Source of the DNA: Paenibacillus sp. OK003
Lineage (GTDB): Bacteria > Bacillota > Bacilli > Paenibacillales > Paenibacillaceae
Direction: 5' to 3'
NCBI RefSeq assembly: GCF_900109515.1
Contig: NZ_FOBD01000006.1
Coordinates: 1-64,000, forward strand
DNA length: 64,000 nt
Shown: positions 53,448-63,148 of the stretch, piece after piece
Position numbering within the stretch: the first letter of the stretch is position 1
Layout of the letters: each line of letters starts with the position of its first letter
Position numbers and translations under genes: made by a program
The notes under the pieces: generated by a model
What the model saw: the letters and a program-made list of their open reading frames with translations, nothing else
What the model was told of the DNA's origin: nothing
Database searches by the model: none

Positions 53448-53918
53448 ATGTCGGCCATATGCAGAAAAGCCGTACCGGAAGATGTTGAACCATTATTTGA
53501 AATGATTAAGGGCTATGCAGAGCGTGGGATCATGCTTCCGCGTTCACGGGAAGTACTGCAACGGCAGCTGGAGCACTTTGTTGTAGCAGAAGTGAATGGT
53601 CAGGTTGTAGGCTGTGGATCTCTCTGCCGTTTGGGAAATGATCTGGTGGAAGTCAGATCGCTCGGCATCTCCGAAGGTCACAAAGGCATGGGCATTGGCT
53701 CACTGCTGCTGGACCGGCTGGTAGAGGAAGCGGAGAAACAGCAAATTCCCAAGGTCATGGCGTTGACATATGAGGTGTCCTTTTTTCTCAAAAACGGTTT
53801 TGCCGTTGTGAACAAGGAAATTTTTCCGGAGAAAGTATGGACCGACTGTGTTCATTGCAGCAAGCAGGATTGCTGTGATGAGATTGCTGTATTGAAAGAG
53901 TTGAATATTTCAGCCTGA
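53448..53918 (+). CDS. GNAT-family acetyltransferase, ArgA-like short form
   Basis: The 156-residue enzyme has the acetyl-CoA loop VRSLGISEGHKGMGIGSLLLDRL. A C-terminal PEKVWTDCVHC ... CCDE motif is typical of short N-acetylglutamate synthase-like proteins, suggesting a role in arginine synthesis. Substrate identity is not proven by the sequence. AGGAGGAG precedes the ATG. It is an addition to the usual hemW-hrcA neighbourhood and has its own terminator. Confidence 0.82.
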   Translation: MSAICRKAVPEDVEPLFEMIKGYAERGIMLPRSREVLQRQLEHFVVAEVNGQVVGCGSLCRLGNDLVEVRSLGISEGHKGMGIGSLLLDRLVEEAEKQQIPKVMALTYEVSFFLKNGFAVVNKEIFPEKVWTDCVHCSKQDCCDEIAVLKELNISA

Positions 53919-53927
53919 TAAATGAAT

Positions 53928-53978
53928 GAACCGTATGGATTGAGCCGAGTATACTCTATCTCACCTGCGGTTCTTTTT
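53928..53978 (+). terminator. Terminator of the GNAT gene
   Basis: GAACCG (53928-53933) pairs with CGGTTC (53968-53973), followed by TTTTT. Confidence 0.65.
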
Positions 53979-54063
53979 AATTCATGAGATGTACAGTAAA
54001 GTTGTTATGTCTTGGAGACATTGGTCTATACTATAAATAGATGAGCGTACTCATCAAACTGAC

Positions 54064-54093
54064 TTGACAATGCTCACGTCATTTTGGTATTTT
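54064..54093 (+). promoter_or_regulatory. Sigma-A promoter of the hrcA heat-shock operon
   Basis: A perfect TTGACA (54064-54069) and TATTTT (54088-54093) are spaced by 18 bases. Initiation near 54100 places the CIRCE element right at the start of the transcript. Confidence 0.75.
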
Positions 54094-54104
54094 TGTATTA
54101 CCGC

Positions 54105-54131
54105 TTAGCACTCATCTAACCGGAGTGCTAA
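54105..54131. promoter_or_regulatory. CIRCE element, HrcA operator
   Basis: TTAGCACTC (54105-54113), nine bases, GAGTGCTAA (54123-54131) is a perfect match to the CIRCE consensus. HrcA with GroEL help binds it and represses the operon until heat shock. Confidence 0.97.
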
Positions 54132-54171
54132 CGACATGGGACAGTACAGTCAGAAGGAGGGAATACTCACC

Positions 54172-55203
54172 ATGTTAACAGAGCGTCAACGAATGATTCT
54201 GAACGCTATAGTGGATGACTATATCCGTTCAGCTGAGCCCGTAGGGTCCCGGAGCATTTCCAAAAGGGGAGATGTTGGATACAGTCCGGCGACGATCCGT
54301 AATGAAATGGCGGATCTTGAAGATATGGGCTTTCTGGAACAGCCGCATACATCGGCAGGACGCATACCTTCACACAAAGGCTATCGATATTATGTCGATC
54401 ATTTGGTTCCCTGGAATCAGGTGGAGCCGCATGAGCTGGACGATCTGAAGTCATTTTTTGCAGAAAAGCTGAACGTGATGGAACAAGTTATTCAGCATGC
54501 CTCAGTCATTTTGTCACATATGACGAATTATACTTCGATCCTGCTCGGACCGGAAGTTTTTCACACGTCACTTCGTCATTTTCAACTGCTTCCGCTTAAT
54601 GAAAACGAAGCTGTAGCCATCATCGTAACGAACACGGGTCAGGTGGAGAACAAGACAGTTCAGATTCCACCCGAAATTTCGGTAGCGGAGATGGAGAATG
54701 TAGTTCGTTTATTAAACAGCAAGCTGGTCGGCGTGCCGATTTACAAATTAAAGTCTCGTCTCTACACCGAGCTTGGGCAAGAGATGGAACGGCATATTAC
54801 ACGTTATGAGGAAGTCATGCAGGTGCTGAACAGCGCTTTTGACAACGAGCATGACAATCGTCTGTTCCTTAGTGGGGCCACCAATATGTTGACCCAGCCA
54901 GAGTTTAAAGATATTGAAAAGGTAAAAGATATTCTTGACCTGCTGGATGAGACACCAACACTCATGAAATTGATGATGCCCGTGCAGGGTGGATCTGGTA
55001 TTCAGGTGCGAATAGGCACCGAGAATGATCATGAAGCCTTCGCCAATTGCAGCCTGATAACGGCATCCTATTCATTGGATGGAGAGGCTTTGGGCTCCAT
55101 CGGAATTTTGGGACCTACGCGAATGGATTACGCACGTGTCATTCATATTTTAAATACATTATCCCGTGATTTGACGGCCATGCTAACGCATCGCTTCAAA
55201 TAA
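54172..55203 (+). CDS. hrcA: Heat-inducible transcription repressor HrcA
   Basis: The 343-residue repressor has an N-terminal winged helix (MLTERQRMILNAIVDDYI ... VGYSPATIRNEMADLEDMGFLEQPHTSAGRIPSHKGYR), a dimerisation domain and the C-terminal signature GSIGILGPTRMDYARVI. It represses its own operon through the CIRCE element 40 bases upstream. ATG 54172 matches the family start and follows AAGGAGG by 12 bases; the frame extends upstream to 54136. Confidence 0.96.
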   Translation: MLTERQRMILNAIVDDYIRSAEPVGSRSISKRGDVGYSPATIRNEMADLEDMGFLEQPHTSAGRIPSHKGYRYYVDHLVPWNQVEPHELDDLKSFFAEKLNVMEQVIQHASVILSHMTNYTSILLGPEVFHTSLRHFQLLPLNENEAVAIIVTNTGQVENKTVQIPPEISVAEMENVVRLLNSKLVGVPIYKLKSRLYTELGQEMERHITRYEEVMQVLNSAFDNEHDNRLFLSGATNMLTQPEFKDIEKVKDILDLLDETPTLMKLMMPVQGGSGIQVRIGTENDHEAFANCSLITASYSLDGEALGSIGILGPTRMDYARVIHILNTLSRDLTAMLTHRFK

Positions 55204-55242
55204 GGGAATGAACCATTTCATTCTTATAAGGAGGTGAACATC

Positions 55243-55818
55243 TTGAAAGAGGAGCAATCATTCGCAGCAGAAGAACAGGAACAGCAAACAACTACAGCAG
55301 CGGAGCAGGAGCCTGTCAACGAAGCCGGAGCTGCAGAAGCACAGGCAAAAGAGATGATAGATCAGGAGCAAGGTGAGATCGCACGCTTGAAGGCGGAAGC
55401 TGAGGAACATCAACAGCGTTTTGTCCGTGCGCAAGCTGATTTTGATAACTTCCGTCGTCGTACTCAAAAGGAAAAAGAAGAACTGGCGAAATACGCTTCG
55501 ATGAAGCTGATCACCGAACTGGTTCCAGTCATTGATAACTTCGAACGTGCAATGGCTACTGTACCGGAAGGTACGGAAGTCGAGTCTTTCTCCAAAGGCA
55601 TTGAAATGATTTTCCGTCAGCTGGAGACTGTGCTGAACAATGAAGGTCTGACGTCAATGGATACGGTAGGACAACCGTTCAACCCCGAATTCCACCAGGC
55701 AATTATGTCCGTGGAGAGCGACGAGTATGAAGAAGGTACCGTTGTCGAGGAAGTCCAAAAAGGTTATATGCTGAAGGATAAAGTACTTCGTCCGGCTATG
55801 GTTAAAGTTAGCTCATAA
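55243..55818 (+). CDS. grpE: Nucleotide exchange factor GrpE
   Basis: The 191-residue co-chaperone releases ADP from DnaK and acts as a thermosensor. A Glu/Gln-rich N-terminus leads into a long dimerising helix (IARLKAEAEEHQQRFVRAQADFDNFRRRTQKEK written here in parts: 50-70 and 70-85) and the beta-wing (GQPFNPEFHQAIM ... GYMLKDKVLRPAMVKVS). TTG 55243 is the likely start, eight bases after AAGGAGG (55228-55234); the GTG at 55234 overlaps that site. It lies between hrcA and dnaK in the CIRCE operon. Confidence 0.95.
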   Translation: MKEEQSFAAEEQEQQTTTAAEQEPVNEAGAAEAQAKEMIDQEQGEIARLKAEAEEHQQRFVRAQADFDNFRRRTQKEKEELAKYASMKLITELVPVIDNFERAMATVPEGTEVESFSKGIEMIFRQLETVLNNEGLTSMDTVGQPFNPEFHQAIMSVESDEYEEGTVVEEVQKGYMLKDKVLRPAMVKVSS

Positions 55819-55950
55819 TTTCGATTACAGAATGAATTGAGTTCACTCTTGATTGTACGATGCCACCGAAGTTTAATATAAAGGTTAGTACACACATAGA
55901 GCACGATTAGGAACAACAAATACAAATAAGGATCAAGCTGATCCATTTAA

Positions 55951-57819
<1,869 letters not shown>

Positions 57820-57865
57820 TTCGCGATTTCTTGTGAATTAATCATCGGTGACGTTCGGATCGAAG

Positions 57866-57906
57866 GGAAAGTCATAGCCGGGGCTCCCGTGCTTTGGCTT
57901 TCCTTT
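57866..57906 (+). promoter_or_regulatory. Intercistronic hairpin between dnaK and dnaJ
   Basis: GGGAAAGTCA near 57865 pairs, with one wobble, with TGGCTTTCC ending at 57902, followed by TTTTG. The stem with a short T tract could act as a partial terminator or an RNA-processing site that lowers dnaJ relative to dnaK. Confidence 0.5.
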
Positions 57907-57948
57907 TGTCACGATGTGCGATAAGGTGAATGATATGGGGGTGGAAGA

Positions 57949-59070
57949 GTGGCTGAAAAACGTGATTATTATGAGGTGCTTGGCGTCGGCAAAAATGCCA
58001 GCGACGAGGAAATCAAAAAGGCATACCGCAAGCTTGCCCGTCAGTATCACCCTGACGTAAACAAGGCTGCTGACGCGGAAGCCAAGTTTAAGGAAGTTAA
58101 AGAAGCTTATGATGTGGTCAGTGACGGCCAGAAGCGGGCGCAGTATGATCAATACGGTCATATTGATCCAAATCAGGGCGGATTCGGCGGCGGTGGCGAT
58201 TTTGGCGGCGGCGGCTTTGGCGACATCTTCGATATGTTCTTTGGCGGTGGCGGTGGACGACGTGATCCAAATGCTCCGCAACGGGGGAACGATCTGCAAT
58301 ACACCATGACGATTGAGTTCAAGGAAGCGGTATTTGGCAAGGAAACCGACATTACCATTCCTCGTACTGAAGGCTGTGATACTTGTCATGGCTCAGGTGC
58401 GAAACCGGGAACCAAACCAGAAACCTGTTCCGTCTGCCAAGGTAGCGGTCAACAGGAAGTGGTTCAAAATACACCGTTTGGCCGTATGGTCAACCGTCGT
58501 GCTTGTTCGAACTGTAATGGTTCTGGACAAATTATTAAGGAAAAATGTACAACGTGCAGCGGCAGCGGTAAAGTACGCAAACAACGCAAAATTCATGTTC
58601 GCATTCCAGCGGGTGTAGATGACGGCGCTCAATTGCGTATGACGGGTGAAGGTGAAGGTGGTCTGCGCGGAGGACCAGCAGGAGATCTGTATATTGTTAT
58701 CCGTGTGAAATCACATGATTTCTTCGAGCGTGAAGGCGATGATATCTATTGCGAAATTCCGCTTACCTTTGCTCAGGCGGCATTGGGAGATGAGATTGAA
58801 ATTCCAACGCTGTCCGAAAAAGTGAAGCTGAAAGTACCTGCCGGTACACAGACAGGAACGTACTTCCGTCTCAAAGGCAAAGGCGTACCACGCCTGCGCG
58901 GTATGGGGCAAGGGGATCAGCATGTGAAAGTCGTTGTCGTTACGCCTAGCAAGCTGAATGACGAGCAGAAAGATCTGCTTCGCCAAATCGCTGCGCTGGA
59001 TGGAGAACAAACTCATGAGCATGAGCAATCCTTCTTTGACCGGGTGAAACGGGCTTTCCGTGGAGACTGA
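57949..59070 (+). CDS. dnaJ: Co-chaperone DnaJ (Hsp40)
   Basis: The 373-residue Hsp40 stimulates DnaK ATPase and delivers substrates. It has the J domain with HPD (YHPDVNKA), a Gly/Phe-rich linker (about 73-105), four CxxCxGxG zinc motifs ([32 protein letters not shown]) and C-terminal substrate domains. GTG 57949 follows GGGGGTGG closely. It ends the hrcA operon before a strong terminator. Confidence 0.97.
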   Translation: MAEKRDYYEVLGVGKNASDEEIKKAYRKLARQYHPDVNKAADAEAKFKEVKEAYDVVSDGQKRAQYDQYGHIDPNQGGFGGGGDFGGGGFGDIFDMFFGGGGGRRDPNAPQRGNDLQYTMTIEFKEAVFGKETDITIPRTEGCDTCHGSGAKPGTKPETCSVCQGSGQQEVVQNTPFGRMVNRRACSNCNGSGQIIKEKCTTCSGSGKVRKQRKIHVRIPAGVDDGAQLRMTGEGEGGLRGGPAGDLYIVIRVKSHDFFEREGDDIYCEIPLTFAQAALGDEIEIPTLSEKVKLKVPAGTQTGTYFRLKGKGVPRLRGMGQGDQHVKVVVVTPSKLNDEQKDLLRQIAALDGEQTHEHEQSFFDRVKRAFRGD

Positions 59071-59087
59071 GTCGTAATCATTTATTT

Positions 59088-59130
59088 AAAAAGGACACCA
59101 CAGCGGTTTTTCCGCAGGGTGTCCTTTTTT
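59088..59130 (+). terminator. Terminator of the hrcA-grpE-dnaK-dnaJ operon
   Basis: AAGGACACC and GGTGTCCTT enclose an inner GCGG/CCGC stem, followed by TTTTT. Confidence 0.9.
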
Positions 59131-59218
59131 GCATAATATGGGCACGCTTGCGGAAAGATACCAGACATGAGCATTCAGTGGTTTACTGATGCCGAAACTA
59201 GGGAAGCAGGTGAACCGG

Positions 59219-59587
59219 ATGACCGAAAAAAATATTTTGGCTTATTTCCATAGCCCGGAGCAAGCGGAAGGGGCAGCCAAAAAACTGGAGGCATTGCGAG
59301 TGGAAGACCTGTCTATCAATCGATTCAGTCGTTATGCGGGTGTCGGGCCAAGCGGAGCATCCTATACACCAGGCGTATCCGGCAGTTTTTCTTCCTGGGT
59401 ACCAGGTGCCCTGGGCACAAATGCGAGCGCGGGGATCATGGCTGCAGCAGATCCTTCTGCCAGTGGTATGAGCGATGGCGGACAAGAGGGCCCAACAGGC
59501 AGAGATGTATTACTGACTGTCGTCGTTGACGAGGCGTTGCATCACCGCGCCCTTTCCATTATCGAACAAGCCGGCGGTATGATTTAG
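59219..59587 (+). CDS. Uncharacterised small protein, paralogue of the product of 60044-60436
   Basis: The 122-residue soluble protein has three parts: an N-terminal beta-alpha unit (ILAYFHSPEQAEGAAKKLEAL), a flexible Gly/Ser/Ala-rich centre (about 40-95) and a C-terminal beta-alpha unit (DVLLTVVVDEALHHRALSIIEQAGG). The two ends together suggest a ferredoxin-like or ACT-like fold. The protein encoded at 60044-60436 has the same plan and similar ends. I do not recognise a named family. ATG 59219 has a modest GCAGGTG upstream; the frame is open to 59189. Confidence 0.7.
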   Translation: MTEKNILAYFHSPEQAEGAAKKLEALRVEDLSINRFSRYAGVGPSGASYTPGVSGSFSSWVPGALGTNASAGIMAAADPSASGMSDGGQEGPTGRDVLLTVVVDEALHHRALSIIEQAGGMI

Positions 59588-59640
59588 TTTTTCAATTAAT
59601 TTCTATTCACTGAGCATCTATATAAGTTTCAACCTAAACA

Positions 59641-59827
59641 TTTACACGATAACGGAGAGGACAGAAAAAACTTGGAGAAGCGAAGCGTTCGCCTGAAAGC
59701 TTTCGTAAGAAAGCTACTTCGGAAGCATACGCTATCCCTGGATTTTCCCTTTTAAGGAAGGAAATCAAAAAAATCTGGGGATAACAGCGATCGGAAGGTT
59801 GTTCTGTCATCGGAGTGTCAGTGTAAA
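59641..59827. repeat. Dispersed structured repeat, copy B
   Basis: This is the second copy of the element at 28748-28896, with ends TTTACAC (59641-59647) and GTGTAAA (59821-59827) and the same 20-base core TCTGGGGATAACAGCGATCG at 59774-59793. Compared with copy A it has about 35 extra bases after the GTTCGCCT motif. These form a perfect hairpin, AGCTTTC-gtaa-GAAAGCT. Gain of a complete stem is typical of structured RNA. No coding frame is present. Confidence 0.7.
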
Positions 59828-59871
59828 TACTCTTTAGTTGAACTTATACAATTTGAAGGAGGAACATAACG

Positions 59872-60051
59872 ATGGCAGAACATGAACGTCCAGGCAAGAT
59901 TTTAACGAAAACGGAAAAGATGAAGCGAATGCAGTCCGCCAAAAATGAGGATGTGGAATTCAGTGCCGAAGCTGCGGATCATGAAGATATAGAGGCTTTG
60001 CGCCGCAGTGAAGCGGCCGATCGTCGTCAGGGTCGGGAGATTCATGACTGA
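59872..60051 (+). CDS. YfhD-like small acidic protein
   Basis: The 59-residue hydrophilic protein has the block NEDVEFSAEAADHEDIEALR followed by SEAADRRQ. From memory this matches the core of the YfhD family of small proteins in spore formers; function unknown. ATG 59872 has AAGGAGG (59856-59862) nine bases upstream. It ends eight bases inside the next gene, so the two are translationally coupled. Confidence 0.75.
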   Translation: MAEHERPGKILTKTEKMKRMQSAKNEDVEFSAEAADHEDIEALRRSEAADRRQGREIHD

Positions 60052-60436
60052 AGATCGCTCTGCAGTGATTATCGAAGCGGTGTTTACGAGCTGGTCCGAG
60101 GCTGAATCTGCACGCAGAGCTCTGGAATTGCTGCACCCGAACCAACTGAGTATTGAAAGTCTGAATGATCCATCGTCTTCAGTGGATCTGGAAGCGCCTG
60201 AGAGCACAGATAATTCGACTATGGCTGTGATTGGGGGATTCAGTGGTGAGCTGAATGTACTTTCCCTCATTAGCGATGAGACCGAGGTGTTGTCGGGTGG
60301 ACAAGTGTATGACGATCCGGATGCTGGCTCTGAAGGCAGGTCCAAGCAAGAAATCTTGCTGACCGTATCCGTATCCAGTGACTCTCTCCCGCAAGCTGCA
60401 GAGATGATTACGCAGAACGGTGGACGCTTTTGTTAA
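60044..60436 (+). CDS. Uncharacterised small protein, paralogue of the product of 59219-59587
   Basis: The 130-residue soluble, acidic protein has an N-terminal beta-alpha unit (AVIIEAVFTSWSEAESARRAL), a variable centre and a C-terminal unit (EILLTVSVSSDSLPQAAEMITQNGG). The ends match those of the protein at 59219-59587, so the two genes are probably an old duplication. ATG 60044 lies within the end of the YfhD-like gene and has GGGAG just upstream; a longer frame from 60008 would overlap that gene more. No function can be given. Confidence 0.7.
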   Translation: MTEDRSAVIIEAVFTSWSEAESARRALELLHPNQLSIESLNDPSSSVDLEAPESTDNSTMAVIGGFSGELNVLSLISDETEVLSGGQVYDDPDAGSEGRSKQEILLTVSVSSDSLPQAAEMITQNGGRFC

Positions 60437-60462
60437 CAAGTTAATCGAGTTTAGTCATAGTT

Positions 60463-60507
60463 AAAACAGGGTATTCGAGCAGTCAGGCTGCGGGTATCCT
60501 GTTTTTG
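60463..60507 (+). terminator. Terminator before prmA
   Basis: AACAGGGTA pairs with TATCCTGTT around an inner GCAG/CTGC stem, followed by TTTG. Confidence 0.8.
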
Positions 60508-60530
60508 TTGTTTCTTTTACTGCCGCGGTT

Positions 60531-60560
60531 TTGTACTCCTGCTCGCTTGTGTAGTACAAT
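60531..60560 (+). promoter_or_regulatory. Probable sigma-A promoter of prmA
   Basis: TTGTAC (60531-60536) and TACAAT (60555-60560) are spaced by 18 bases, between the terminator and the prmA ribosome binding site. Confidence 0.6.
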
Positions 60561-60598
60561 GGTTGGGATGTTTGAAAAATGAGGAGGAAAAACGAAGT

Positions 60599-61564
60599 AT
60601 GTTATGGCATGAACTAACAATACATACCACAGAAGAAGCTGTGGAGATGATTTCAAATTTTTTACATGAAGCGGGTGCTGGAGGGGTCTCCATTGAAGAG
60701 TCCGGTACTTTAAATAAAAAACGGGATACAACGTATGGCGAGTTGTACGAGTCTCCATTGAATGATATTCCTGAAGGTTTTGCGGTCATCAAAGGATATT
60801 TCTCTGAAGGTACGGACATGGATGCATTGCAATCTGAAGTAAGTCCTCGCATTGCGCAGCTTTCCGAATTCGATATCCAAACGGGTGAGGTTCGTTTTGA
60901 GACGCGAACTGTGGATGAAAATGACTGGGCGAACGCCTGGAAACAATATTTTAAGCCAGTACGTGTCTCGGAACGTCTAACCATTAAACCGACATGGGAA
61001 GAGTATACGTCGGAAAGCCCAAATGAGAAAATTATTGAGCTTGATCCAGGAATGGCGTTTGGTACAGGAACACATCCAACCACTTCGCTATGCCTGCGTA
61101 CACTGGAATCGGTCATTCAGGGTGGCGAGGAAGTTATTGACGTTGGTACAGGCTCTGGTATCTTGGCCATTGGAGCTGTCCATCTCGGTGCAAAACATGT
61201 GCTGGCACTGGACCTCGATCCGGTTGCGGTAGCAAGTGCTAAGGAAAATGTGGAACTGAATGGGCTGACACAACAAATTACGGTGAAAGAGAGTGATCTG
61301 CTGTCTGTTCTGGGTAGTCAGGACCCTGCCCTGGGCGTGAAGCTTCCGGTGAAAGTTATCGTTGCCAACATTTTGGCTGAGATTATTATGCTGTTTGTGG
61401 ATGATGTTTATCATGCGCTTGAGTCTGGCGGCGTTTATATTACTTCAGGCATTTGGAAAAATAAAGAGCAGCTCGTCCATGATGCGCTCGTTGCTTCCGG
61501 CTTCGAAATAAGTTCGGTTCATCGCGATGAGGACTGGATCGCGTTTGTGGCCAGAAAGAGGTAA
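60599..61564 (+). CDS. prmA: Ribosomal protein L11 methyltransferase
   Basis: The 321-residue enzyme trimethylates ribosomal protein L11. It has an N-terminal substrate-recognition domain (MLWHELTIHTTEEAVEMIS), the linker with DENDWANAWKQYF, DPGMAFGTGTHPTT, the SAM site VIDVGTGSGILAIGA and VANILAEII. ATG 60599 follows GAGGAGG by 11 bases; the frame is open to 60563. It starts the prmA-M50-rsmE-mtaB group. Confidence 0.96.
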   Translation: MLWHELTIHTTEEAVEMISNFLHEAGAGGVSIEESGTLNKKRDTTYGELYESPLNDIPEGFAVIKGYFSEGTDMDALQSEVSPRIAQLSEFDIQTGEVRFETRTVDENDWANAWKQYFKPVRVSERLTIKPTWEEYTSESPNEKIIELDPGMAFGTGTHPTTSLCLRTLESVIQGGEEVIDVGTGSGILAIGAVHLGAKHVLALDLDPVAVASAKENVELNGLTQQITVKESDLLSVLGSQDPALGVKLPVKVIVANILAEIIMLFVDDVYHALESGGVYITSGIWKNKEQLVHDALVASGFEISSVHRDEDWIAFVARKR

Positions 61565-61567
61565 CCG

Positions 61568-62245
61568 ATGGACTTAAACTCGTTCTTTCGTTATCCACTG
61601 GATCAACTGCCGTTTTTCCTGTTGACGATCCTGATTGCTTTTACGGTGCATGAATTTTCTCATGCGTATTTTGCCAACAAATTCGGTGATCCGACGGCCA
61701 AGCTGCTAGGTCGGGTTACCCTCAATCCGGTCGTACACTTTGACTTGTTTGGGGTGCTATTGCTCGTTATTGCTGGCTTCGGTTGGGCACGACCCGTTCC
61801 AGTTAATCGGGCGAACTTTGACAAACCAAGATTGATGGGTGTTATCGTCTCTGCAGCAGGGCCACTAAGCAATCTGCTGCTTGCGATTATCGGTACAATT
61901 ATTTACGCTTCATTGGTTGGTTCGGGAGCGCTGGGGAGTATAGAAAATGAGCGATTGCTCACAGCGATATCCATGTTTTTCTCTATTTTTAACCTGACGA
62001 ACTTTTTCTTGTTTCTGTTTAACCTTATACCGTTGCCACCCCTGGATGGTTATCGGATTCTTGAAGACGTATTGCCACCATCTATCAGTCGCAAGCTGCA
62101 AGGAGTGGAGCAATGGTCGATTTTTATCTTCCTGCTGATTCTGGTTATACCTCCGCTGCAAAATGTGACGATTCAACCGTTGTATGAGTTTGCACAAACG
62201 ATGTATGTGGATCTGGCAAAACTAATCATTGAATTATATCGATAA
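61568..62245 (+). CDS. Site-2-type M50 membrane metalloprotease
   Basis: The 225-residue polytopic membrane protein has the zinc-binding HEFSH at 28-32 inside a membrane segment and the third ligand in PPLDGYRILE. A PTAKLLGRVTLNP motif lies between, as in minimal rhomboid-sized M50 members. It lacks PDZ and CBS domains. Such proteases cut within membranes, but the client is unknown; the anti-sigma factor in this window is one guess with no direct support. It starts three bases after prmA and is absent from this place in B. subtilis. Confidence 0.88.
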   Translation: MDLNSFFRYPLDQLPFFLLTILIAFTVHEFSHAYFANKFGDPTAKLLGRVTLNPVVHFDLFGVLLLVIAGFGWARPVPVNRANFDKPRLMGVIVSAAGPLSNLLLAIIGTIIYASLVGSGALGSIENERLLTAISMFFSIFNLTNFFLFLFNLIPLPPLDGYRILEDVLPPSISRKLQGVEQWSIFIFLLILVIPPLQNVTIQPLYEFAQTMYVDLAKLIIELYR

Positions 62246-62381
62246 GCAACACGTACCTAGGGGTGAAATACTGGTCAGATAGACATAAAAGTTGTATGAT
62301 CATCTGTGGCGATTGGATTCACGCCTGCCATCAGGCGGGGTGAATTCCAGTCATAACAGGACAGAATGGGTGGATAGACGA

Positions 62382-63146
62382 ATGCAGCGATATTTTGTAT
62401 CTGCAGAACAGTTTAATGAACATTCCGTGGTCATCACGGGTGATGATGCGCGCCATATCGGTAAAGTGATGCGTGGTAAACCTGGAGATAAACTGATTGT
62501 CAGTGACGGAAACGCCAAAGAAGCTTTGGTGGAGATTGAAAGCATCGAAGCCCAGCAAGTAACAGCGAATATTGTGGAATCTCTCGAAATGGACCATGAA
62601 GCGCGTTTACGCGTAACCGTGGCTCAAAGCTTGCCAAAAGGCGACAAGATGGAGACAGTCATCCAAAGATGTACAGAGATCGGAGCGGTTTCCTTTGTTC
62701 CTTTCCTGTCTGAACGTACAATTGTGCAATATGATGCCAAGAAAGAAGGCAAACGGTTGGAGCGGTGGCGGAAAATCGCCAAGGAAGCCGCCGAACAAAG
62801 CCATCGGAACCGCATTCCATCCGTCGAGCAGCCACTTTCCTGGAAAGGGCTGCTATCTTCTTTTGAGGGCTACAGTCTGGTATGTTATTGTTATGAAAAG
62901 GAAAACGGCAAGCAGTTAAGAGACGCATTGAAGCCGTTTGTGGAGCAGCTTGCACCTGGTGCGAGCGCTGAAGTGTTGATCGTTGTTGGACCTGAGGGCG
63001 GATTCTCGGAGAGGGAAACGATTGAAGCCGATCAGGCGGGTGCTGTATCCGTTGGACTGGGCAAACGCATCTTGCGGGCCGAGACAGCTGGAATGGCGGC
63101 GCTAACTTGTGTCTTATATGAATCCGGAGAAATGGGGGGAATGTAA
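62382..63146 (+). CDS. rsmE: 16S rRNA m3U1498 methyltransferase
   Basis: The 254-residue SPOUT-class enzyme has an N-terminal PUA-like domain (RYFVSAEQFNEHSVVITGDDARHIGKVMR) and the knotted SAM-binding C-terminus with VVGPEGGFSERE and VGLGKRILRAETA. Internal motifs KGDKMETVIQRCTEIG and ERTIVQ fit RsmE. ATG 62382 has GGGTGGA seven bases upstream; the frame is open back to 62292. mtaB follows two bases later. Confidence 0.95.
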   Translation: MQRYFVSAEQFNEHSVVITGDDARHIGKVMRGKPGDKLIVSDGNAKEALVEIESIEAQQVTANIVESLEMDHEARLRVTVAQSLPKGDKMETVIQRCTEIGAVSFVPFLSERTIVQYDAKKEGKRLERWRKIAKEAAEQSHRNRIPSVEQPLSWKGLLSSFEGYSLVCYCYEKENGKQLRDALKPFVEQLAPGASAEVLIVVGPEGGFSERETIEADQAGAVSVGLGKRILRAETAGMAALTCVLYESGEMGGM

Positions 63147-63148
63147 TT

